A stretch of 64,000 nucleotides of DNA from Hydractinia symbiolongicarpus (lineage: Eukaryota; Cnidaria; Hydrozoa; Anthoathecata; Hydractiniidae): NCBI RefSeq assembly GCF_029227915.1, contig NC_079876.1:35507828-35571827 (forward strand), written 5' to 3'. This document shows positions 51,951 through 62,099 of this stretch, piece by piece. Position numbers and translations under genes: made by a program. The notes under the pieces are model-generated. The model was not told the DNA's origin, ran no database searches, and saw nothing but the letters and a program-made list of their open reading frames with translations. Position 1 is the first letter of the stretch, and every line of letters starts with the position of its first letter.

Positions 51951-54900
51951 ATGGTAAGTTCTAAAATTAATTCGTTAAACTACTTAAATTATATACGTGT
52001 TTTTTGACACTTTATACTTTGTTGATGTTTTGTCGCCAACGCCATTTTAGTAAATCGTAAAAATATCTGTTACGTGATCGCAAACAAATATGAGTACGTT
52101 TAACTCCTCATATTAAAAAACCCGAAAACTTAATATTTTGATTATTGTGTTTTAAAAGATCCGGCAACTCCACTATAAAAAACCCAAAACTTAGAAACAA
52201 ACTCTTCCTGTGTCTACTTGTGGTAGTTTTGGCAAGAATTTGGATATTTAATAAAAAAGTCCAAGTGTTTTCACTATTCTTATGCGTCGTTTTGTAACAC
52301 ATACCTCAGCGACAAATCCAACCTATAACTTTTTTAAGTTTAAGGAGTACCATATTCCTTCCGAAAAACAAACTCGTTCATTGTACCCACGGCAACCGTC
52401 AATAGTTTTGAAATATGTCCATATAAGTTTAGAGAAACTCTCTTGTATGGAACGCTTTACCAGCTCCCTTAAAATACAAGGAGTCGTTTAAAGATTTTAA
52501 ACTTTCTCCTCGCATAATACGTATATCAAATGTGCAAAAGACATTGTTTTGATTATCATCTCTATTGACAACTAAGAATGTAACTGTTGTTGCAAAAAGC
52601 TTCTTTGGTAAAAACATGTTGGCAAAAAGCTTCGTAAAACTTTCTAATAAATAAATACGTTATCAAAATAATAATAAAGAAATAAAGAAACATAAAGAAA
52701 TCTTAATAAAAAATTATTGGAATAACAGTACGTCCTTGTCTTAATAGATACATGCATTTTTAATTGGTCAAATTTCACCTATCAATGTTCACAAACGGGC
52801 TTAGGATCTAAGAATCTGAGGTTATTTGGTTAGATTCGAAACTTTAACCTGTACTATAACTTGCTAACGTTAGCATAGCCTATTTTTTATTTACTGAACG
52901 TGGAGGTAGGGTTAATTTCTTTAAAATGCCGACGTCGCAGAAACTGCAACTTGTTCTTTTTTAACGTTCCTCACTCCGCCTACAGATTTGTCTTAGTGGA
53001 ACCTTCGCAGCCTACCAGCTACGAAGCACTTGTCAGCTGATGTATTTATCTTTTTCGAGGTTTGTCAAAAAACTGTCATTAAGCAAACACTATGAACAGA
53101 ATTATGCTGATTATAGTGTCACAAATAACTAGTTCAAACCTAAAATAAAAATATCAAGTTTACTTTATTATAACTCAAAGACATGATAAGATGTTGCTTT
53201 TACTAAGAAAGTGTTGTAATGCAGAAATACGAGATAAATATAATCAATTTGTTTCTCTCGAACCGTTTTGTAATTCTTTTTTTAATATTAGAGATCCCTC
53301 TAGAGAGTTAGCGTTTCCAAACAATTTTTCATACGTCAGAATTTGTCTATACAGCATGGTAAACTGGGAAACAATTCCGCAGCAAAAATTTCAGAGTTGA
53401 GCTGCCTAAAAGTTTTATGTTTTTATGTGCAACAAATTTTTATTGACTAATTTATTTTTGTAACATACAAACAGTTTTAGTTCAGAATAATTCACGATAA
53501 TCGCATATGCTAACAAAGGCCTTTTGCACTTTTGTAAAATTATATGAACATTGATCTCAAGAACAAGCAGTTGATTTCACAATTTATACATTCTCCTGCT
53601 TTTTATTCGTTGTAGGTTTTCTCCATAAACAATAAACCATTAGTGAACATTTTTTTATTGAATTTAATTTATTTTCTTAAATTTTGTCGATTTCGTTCTG
53701 AATGAAATTACCCTACCAGCTTGACGTTGATGTCATTACATCTGAGGTATACATATCTTGATTTGTGACAGTCCTATAATAATTTTACAGGAGCGCCGTC
53801 ATTAAATGTATGTAATATATAGTAGCTAAATGCCCATTACTACAAAAAGAGAATCGGATGTATTAGATCAAGTTGGTATTCTTTTTCTTATAGCTTGCAC
53901 TAAAGTCACTTTGGACCGCTTTATCGCTGTTTTATGTAGTTGAATCATGTACAGAATTTTTTATAAAAACCAAAGATAACAACGTGCTTGTCGGACGTAC
54001 TATGGAATTCGCGACCGATTTAAAATCTGAAGTTGTACTTAAGGCAATAGGCACACAAGAGAAAAGTTCTTTGCCTCCTTCCTGTGGTCAAGCCTCTCCT
54101 TTGAAATGGAGTTACAAATATAATGTACTTTGCCTGAATGCACTAAAGCAACCTGTATGCACAGATGGTGTTAACAGTGCAGGTAAATGAATTTATTTTT
54201 GTTTCTTTGGCGCGCCTTTATCATGTGTCCTACTCTTTTTAAGGTGTATCGTCTTAAGAATCATCGCAAATCGATAGAATTTACCCTCCCACCCACCCTT
54301 AGATTAGAATGATATATGTAGGACATATATTGAGGAAAGAAATATATACGGTATATTTTGTGTTAGATATTGTATAACACTTGCTGTACCTTTCTAGACT
54401 GACTCTACTATAAGTGATAAAGAAATAAAGATAATAATAAATAAAGTTATTTTTGTTTGAGGTACGAATTAAAAAATAAGTTTTAATAAACCTATCTATG
54501 TTCTGGTGTAGAAGTTATAAAAGATTTGCACCTTTTCACAGTTTTGCGGAAGTACAATGAGATAGTTTTGTACGAATAATGATTATTATTATATACCCGT
54601 AAGCAAAAACAGCCATTGAATAAATAATCGTATTCCACCCGTATTATTCAATGCTTGTGACGTAACAATAGTTTTGACAAAACATTCGTAAACGCATGTT
54701 TTGATTTTATCCTTTCCGCCTCATTAATTTTTATCGTAATTAACTGTGATTGGTTGTTTCTTAGTGGTCCGTTTTCTGATTAACAAAATAAGTAATATTA
54801 ATTATAACAATCTCTTTTGGGTATATAATAAAACATATATACAATAGGTAAACATAGGTTATTGGATTTATTAACCCTCGGTGATATTATATTCAACTCC

Positions 54901-56684
54901 GCTGCGCGTCGTTGAATATAAATCACCTACGGTTAATAAATCTCAATAACCTATGTTTAACTATTGTATATCTACTTAGTATCCATGTAATATATAGGAT
55001 ACCATATGAAATCTTCTTTCCAATAGGTTTATCAGTTGGTGTACTGTATCTGCCACAATACACAGTGTATGATAATGTTACACAACACGCTTGCTCTGAC
55101 ATCTTGTCTAATATTCAAACTGCGAATTTTATCTTGGGTAAGTCCATTATCAATAGTACTTTACCAACATTATCGTATTTTTTTGGCTAAAAGCCGCTCT
55201 TGAATAGAAACCACATGAAGACATGGAAAAATACAGAATGTTTATTTGTAAAGCTCTATTTTTTATTCTTTTAAAAAATATTCTGTTGAACTTCTTTTTT
55301 CTCCTTTTCGGAAATTGTAATGTTTGTCTCATTGTTTAATGCCGACCTTTATCTTGTTAATAAAGCCACACTCGGTTGCTTCGGCTATTCCGTAAATACG
55401 AATGTTGACAACGTCGCATGACGTATTCACGTATTATAAATTTTTTTATCAATTTGATATCAATTTTCTTTCAAGGATAGCAATATTGGCTTTGTCGCAT
55501 ATTTACTCGCGGTTTCAATTTAAGAAAACAAGTTATGGCATCATTTTTTATTAATTAATCTTTTTCAAATTTGCAGCAACATACAATTCCACCCAACAGC
55601 TTCGAAATGACATCAATGGTAACATTTTTCCAAAGGTCTTTGATATGGAGTTTCTTGGTGCGTATTATCCACTTCACTACACTGTAACAGATTCTAGTGG
55701 AGATGCGTTAGTGTTGGAATACACTAAGGATGGAAGAAAAGCTCATGATAATACGATTGGCGTTACAACAAACTCACCTCCGTATGATTTTCACATAATG
55801 AATATCAAAAACTACGTAACGTTATCGAAGTTTTCTTCAAAGAATCTAAGATTTGGTGATGTTGTGTTTACTCCAGCGGGTATTGGCAGTGGATTACTTG
55901 GTGTACCAGGAGATTTTACACCTCCTTCAAGATTTATTCGCATGGCTTCTCTCCTGCATTTCTCAAACCAACCAAACACAACAGATGAAGCGCTTAAGCT
56001 GACTTATCACTTGTTGAACACTGTTGATATTCCAAAGGGTAAGAGTATTTGTTTTATGTACATTTAAGATTAGTTTTAGTAACCATAAAAAAGTTGAGCA
56101 AGAGTTTGTCAAAGAATTTTTTACACACACAGAAAAAAATAAACTTCCGATTTATTCCGTGAAAATGAAAAATTCCCAACGTTCCCGCGGTAAATTTAAA
56201 ACTGCTCATGCTCGTGGTGGAAGTCGGAGTGGAATTTCACCTTTATTGACATTAATGGAAACCCACCTTTAAGACTCTCCTTTATCTTCTCCTTTTCATA
56301 ACAATACTGTTTGTACTTCGGAGAAATAATGTCTTCGTTAATAGGTTAAAATACACAGATATTAGATCGACCGCACTGATGAAATTTTACAAAATTAGAC
56401 TAACCCTCCGTCTTCATTGGCGTAGTCTATTTCTCTTAATGTTACTTACAGGTGCTGCGCAGGTTGAAGTAGAACCGGAAGAAGGTCATTATGATTACAC
56501 ACAGTGGGTTGTGATGAAAGATTTAAAGAACCAAGTTATTTACCTCCGTTTTTATGACGACTTTACGTTTAAAACATTTGATTTAAAAACAATGAAGCCA
56601 TTGACATCTGGGGTTGTTTCGTGCTTCCAATCTTCGTTAACTCGGCTTTTTATCGTTTTTTTTCTTGTGATTGCTTTGTTCTGA
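51951..56684 (+). CDS. choloylglycine hydrolase / penicillin V acylase family enzyme, copy B (365 aa), hydrophobic C-terminal tail
   Basis: Exons 51951-51953 (ATG then gtaagt), 53894-54182, 55027-55137, 55577-56038 and 56452-56684 (TGA); 1098 nt. Exons 2-4 have exactly the lengths (289, 111, 462) and phases of copy A. The signal peptide LALKSLWTALSLFYVVES precedes Cys20. Arg36 and Glu39 (GRTME), Tyr105 (LYLPQYT), Asn200 (TNSPPYDFH) and Arg253 (SRFIR) match copy A. Unlike A, the protein continues past the DLKTMKPLTSG region into SSLTRLFIVFFLVIALF, a hydrophobic end that fits a GPI-anchor signal or a membrane anchor. The single-codon first exon is inferred. Secretory location and amide hydrolase activity follow from the motifs; the substrate is not known. 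Confidence 0.85.
52000..53880. other. intron 1 of copy B
   Basis: 1.9 kb between the ATG exon and the signal-peptide exon. No element ends or exons recognised; open frames at 52108-52617 and 53191-53400 lack splice partners. Confidence 0.35.
54838..54970. repeat. hairpin-forming inverted repeat, ~58-bp arms (MITE-like)
   Basis: tatacaatag(g)taaacatagg through ggtgat(at)tatattcaac is mirrored by gttgaatataaatcacc through cctatgtttaactattgtata around a GC-rich centre, tccgctgcgcgtc. Arms are near-perfect. It lies in intron 2 of copy B. Confidence 0.85.
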
Positions 56685-57028
56685 AATTTCAGTAAATATG
56701 ATTGTGATACGTTGTTTCTGCTCGTGTGTTAAACTTTTGGTTGTTGTTAGTCTTATTATTGCATTTGCTGTGATTGTTGTAGTGTGCAAACATTTATTGT
56801 AGAACTGTTTTTTTTCAGTTTAGCTTGCACTTTTTTTAAATTTTAAAAAAAAATTTTTTACCAATAGATAAAGTACTAAAATACAGACTTTCCATGCTTG
56901 TATGTTTACGCGCACGGCGCTTTTCATGCACGAAACAGAATTTACGTTTTTTACGTACTTACGTCCCTACCTTTACAGTTACAGCTTTCAACAAATAAAC
57001 AAATGAAAAAGGAACTAGTTATTACTTG

Positions 57029-57167
57029 CCCAACTGGTAATTTGTCCAACTGGAAACTTGTCCAATTGGTAACTTATCCAACTGGTGATTTGTCCAACTG
57101 GAAACTTGTCCAACTGGAAACTTGTCCAACTGTTAACTTGTCCAACTGGTAACCTATCCAACTGGTA
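57029..57167. repeat. minisatellite, 16-bp unit, about 9 copies
   Basis: Repeated (a/g)a(c/t)tt(g/a)tccaactgg(t/a) units with a few substitutions. A frame through it gives repeating NLSNWKLVQL-type peptides, which reflect the repeat and not a gene. Confidence 0.9.
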
Positions 57168-57382
57168 GTCTCAATCAAACAAGCAGACAAACAACTGTTG
57201 TTATGGGTAAACAAGTACAAAGAAAAAAATAGTTCAGCAAAATAAATATCAATGTCACATTCATCTTCATCCTAAGGTATGGTCGGTTCAATGTTTGTCA
57301 AGCTACGTCTTAATTCATTGGGGAATTTAAAAACACAAGGACTTGTAAAATATTGTACTAATACAATAATAACCGATTACCC

Positions 57383-57408
57383 CGGGCTGTACCGCAAAAT
57401 GTCGCCCG
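57383..57408. repeat. small palindrome with conserved loop
   Basis: cgggc-tgtaccgcaaaatgtc-gcccg; the loop core taccgcaaaatrt recurs inside the palindrome at 62945-62987. Confidence 0.6.
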
Positions 57409-57461
57409 AGGTCTACGACTGAGGACAATATTTGTATAAGAATTTCAGTTTACTGTTCTTA

Positions 57462-60400
57462 TCTATATAATAATACGCTTGCGTGAGTAACCATGTGAGT
57501 CCACGACACGCAAAGTACAGGTCACTTTCTTACGAGGTGGCGTTACGCTAAAATTTACCAACTTAAAAAAAACGCGAATCAGGGAGTTACTATTTAAATA
57601 TTTAATTCTCTTTTCTTATTACTTTAAAAAAGAAAACTTTTTTTCTTTATTTTATTAAAACTAATTTTTATTTTATTTTTAAATGTTTCTATTTGTTTTT
57701 TTTTTGTTTAAAAAGCCCCGTTGGTCGGCATAGATAGAAAAATTTATTTTACCCCGGTTTACCATATGCACCGTATCTCCCTGAATACAAGTTGTTTATC
57801 AACTGAAGAAAAGAAAATCGAAGCGAAGAAAATTGTCTCTTTTTCAAAGTATCCTAAAAACTCATCATAAGGTTAGCTTAAAGCTTTACTTATCTTCTAT
57901 ATTTTTCATTTTTGTGCTCTGGGACCGAGGTTGCTTCCTTTTATAGAAAATCTATGGAATTCGGAATGTAATTCGAATTTAAACTGTAAAAAACAAACTG
58001 ATGTTGTCGAACGAAGTTGGTATTTTTAGTTAAAAATATTTGTTTTAAAATAAAATGTACAATGATATGACATTACAAGGAGAAATGATTGAAAATGTAT
58101 GAAATAATTGTATACGCTTCCAATTTATGAAGCGAAGTTTAGTATTCGAAGTAAAAAACTGATTGAACTTTCATCCAGAGAACGCTAGCATGCTCTTACT
58201 ACTGAGAAAGCGAAAGAAAGCAGGTGTGTTGTTCAGATTTTTTAGTACAGAAATGAATTTGGGTGCATAACGATTTTTTAGCCGCTTCTCTCGGAGCTAC
58301 ATTTTCTTTAAATACTAAGTTTGTTGTTGTGTCTTGAAGCGAAATATATTTTCTTTAAGAAACACTTTTGTTGCAAGAATATACTCTGAAAAATGGGTTA
58401 AAAATTAAAAATATTCTAAGAATATGTCTAAGCTTGATTGTTTATTCTAAATATGAATATTTGTATGACGCACAAAATTAACTTGAAGTTTACTTTTTTA
58501 TTGTATATCAAACAAACTGATCTTTTTTCTGTCCAAGCAATGGGCCGTTACATGTAGTAGAAAATGCCATTAGCTAGTTATAGTAACTTATAACAGACTT
58601 TATTTTTTTTAGAGGCATTATGTATTTTGTGGCCATAGTCATGCTAAGAAAATATTAAGAACTAGCTGTTTCCCGTGGAAGAATCCACTGTATTCCATTT
58701 AATTTATGTAGCAGATATATGTCCATCAAAAAACAAACAATACAGCAGTGCGCATCTTACATCTGCATTTTCAACAACTGCAGTATTTATGTGACATTTA
58801 AAATCTAAATCTACTAAAATTACTTGCTCTGACCATCTGACAAATGCGAAAATTATTCGGAAAGAAGTTTCCAAAAGCATTTCAACATACATCTCACCCA
58901 TAAAATTTAAATCACTCAAAACGCCACATATATACAAAAAAGCTGATCAATGTCAAACACAAATCTCTCTCATTGTATATGTTAAAATCAGTTAGTTTAT
59001 TGCAAACCCTGCCAAAGGTTGACCCACAATGTGAAAAATAAACAATAAATTGTGCCTCTGACAGAATTTTTTATCTAAGGTGTAAAAAAAGGGATTTGCA
59101 AGGACAAATTATAATGCAATAAAACATTATTTGATATATTGCATACAGTCCTTCCTCACCAAACTTTAGACAAAATGTCAACTAAATAACGGTGTTTAAA
59201 TTTAAAATTAATAAAGTCCTTTTAGCAATTTGCATGCTGTTTTACCATCAATAAAGTAAACAAAATTTCAAATCTCACATAGTATTCTGTCACAAATTTT
59301 CATAAAATATATATATAAGTCATAATGAGTCATGTTAAACAACAGCAATCAATCTGTATATAAGTTCATTTTATGTCAATTTTTGCACCAATTTTGCAAC
59401 ACAAAATACAAATTCTAAATAATACTAAAATCTCTTATTTTGGTCCTTCGCATACCGACGGTCTCCCACAAAAGTTTAATCAAAATGTAAAAAATGAGAG
59501 GTAACGACAAAATCAAAGTTTGCAAAATTTAACTATTTCAGTACATATATCTACTGCATATGCCCTCTAAAACAATATTTTAATCCAAAATGCCAAAGAG
59601 AAACAGTTTGCAACAAAAATCAGTTATTTCGATAATATTGCATACACTCTTTCCTCACAAAAGCTTCACAAACTGTAAAAAAAAGAATGGTTGTAGGGAG
59701 TGCTTCTGATTCAACAAAAAAAGTTTTTTGACATATTGCATCTAGCCCTTACCCATTAAATCTTACACAAAATTTCCAAAACTATATACGATTTAGAACA
59801 CATAAAATTTAAATCGAGAAGGATCAGTCATTTCGATATATTGCACGGAGTCCTCCCCAGTAAGAATTTATACAAAATATAGAAAAACAAAGCTTGCAAG
59901 GTGTAAAATTGAATTCTTCTTCTGTGTATATATATATGGTCCTTCCTCGCAAAATTAACATAAAATGTCAAGAAGATTCAGATATAACATCTAACACAAC
60001 AAAAATCAGTTCTATCAGTATATGTCATGCCATTGTCTTCCACCAAATGTTCCCCTTAAAGTTTCACAGACACAGCCTGCAAATTAAAAACAACTAAGAT
60101 CAGGTATTTCGGTCTATTTCATACCATTCTGTTCCAAATAACTTATAAAATGTAAAAATTGAGTGGTAAAACAGAAATTTGCAAAATTCCATTTTTTTAT
60201 ATGCATGTATATTATATGCCTTCTACAACAATAAGTTAATTCAAAATGTCAAAAAGAAGAAAAAAATAGCTTACCAAGGGTATAAAATTGAAATCAACAA
60301 AGTAGCTCTTTTGGTGTATTAAATATAAGCCATACGCACAAAAGTTTACACTAAATGTAAGAAAATGGTTGTGTTTAGTAATTCTAAATTAAGAAAAGTC

Positions 60401-62090
60401 AGTTCTTTTAGCATGCTGATTAAGGTTTTTGCCCACAAATTCTTACATGAAAATGTCAAAACCACAATTTGAAGCAAATTAAATTTACATTTTAAAAATA
60501 AGTAATTTCTGAACTTTATTTTCAGAATATTTGGAGGAAAAGAACTTCGCAAACCAAAAAAAACCAGGAAAATGTTTAAAATTTTCAGGGTTAATAACAT
60601 TTGATGGGTTTTGTGGGAATATATATACTGGGAATCTTTAGTTTAAAGCTAGCATTAGCTAGCTACAGCAGCTAATAGCTAGTCACTTAAATATAAACTG
60701 GAGACTTAGCTAGGTATAAAGAACATGGCTACATATATATATATATTCCTAGCTAGCTAGCTAGTTGTTGGTGGTGGTTGGCTTTTTATGATGCTAGCTA
60801 TAAAACATGTCTGGCAACAATAATATAATCAAAACTGAAATTAAAACATGAAAAAACCTTACAGAACCTTGCTATGATTAATTTATAAAACCATGCTCTT
60901 CTTCAAATGTTTTTTTAAAGATTTATTTTGAATGAAAGAGTAGAGATTACTCAAAAAGAACAGCCATCTTTTTCGTAAACACAATTTCCGTTTTATGCTA
61001 GGAACTTCATTTAACAGTCCGCATGCTTTGTGAATATCTAATACCGTTTCATATGTAGCGATACCTATATATATATGCTAACATAGAGCTTTTTGGCATA
61101 AGGGTATATATATTTATATCGTTATTAGCAGCGGGTTATATATTTACACCTTATGTGCGGTTTCTATGAAGTACATCCCTAATCTTTTTAGTTAAATTTA
61201 AGCGTACAGCCACGTCAAAAGAAAGTGACCCGTGATTTCCGTGTCGTGGACTCACAGTTTTACTCACGCAAGGGAATTAATATATAAGATAATGAGGATA
61301 GGATTTGTCAAGAAAGTTAAGAACATGAAGCCTGAACGAAATGAACGAAAAAAACAAGTCTTATAAAATGCAGTGTGTATATCCTGGAGAATAATTTATA
61401 TAAAATGTTTTTCCATTGTTACTTTTTTCAACGCTACGAAGTGGTTGATGTCGTTATAATAAACCTTAATGTAAACAAAGTTAAATCAATGTTTACATCT
61501 GTTACGTTACCGTTTAAAATATTATTCGATTCCTAAATTTGAAAACGCTGCATTGTTATCATACATAACACGTTTGCGCATTAGGAGGGTTGCTGTATGC
61601 AATAGACTAAATAGCTAATTTGGTATGATGCATTACAAACTATACATTGTGAAAATTTTGCAATAACCTTTTATGTGTGACTTAACGATTTTTCCTAATG
61701 TCTGGTATACTTTTTTCCCTGGTGTACTTCTGACGGCAAGGCAAGTATATAGTTTAAACAGATTTTTGAATTTTTATTTCATTTTATTTTTATTTTGTTG
61801 CATGACCTGCTTATATTTAAACGTTTTGTTTCAGCGTGTATGAATATAATGCAGACTGTGAGCAACCTCAATCCCAAAATCCCAAAATCCCAAAATCCAA
61901 ATCCCTCAAGCCGAAAAATATAAGCACATGCTTATATTTTTGGGCGTTTTGTTTCAACAGTTATAGATATAGAATAATGCAAATTGTGACTTTTAAATAT
62001 TCAAATTACTGTGTTCAATGTTTTTATTTGGCACCTCTCATGTGGACTCAAAGAGAGATTCAGTGGATTCTTCCACGGGAATTCGGCTAG
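57462..62090 (+). mobile_element. Helitron (outer), ~2.0 kb, split by a nested copy
   Basis: Starts A|TCTATATAATAATACGCTTG (then cgtgagt and tgagtccacgacacg) and ends cagtggattcttccacggga, attcgg, CTAG|T at 62087-62090. Without the nested element at 58662-61289 it is about 2001 bp. The left part (57550-58660) is AT-rich with no coding. Confidence 0.75.
58662..61289 (-). mobile_element. Helitron (nested, inverted), 2628 bp
   Basis: On the minus strand it starts TCTTATATATTAATTCCCTT-gcgtgagt (61289) with the same cgtgtcgtggactcac block as the outer element reversed in context, and ends agtggattcttccacgggaa, acag, CTAG (58665-58662). Flanks are A and T. The interior (58950-60500) is a diverged array of ~100-130-bp units with 'atattgcatacagtccttcc' followed by 'cacaaa..tta.acaaaatgt'. 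No Rep/helicase is seen. Confidence 0.75.
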
Positions 62091-62099
62091 TAATAATAT

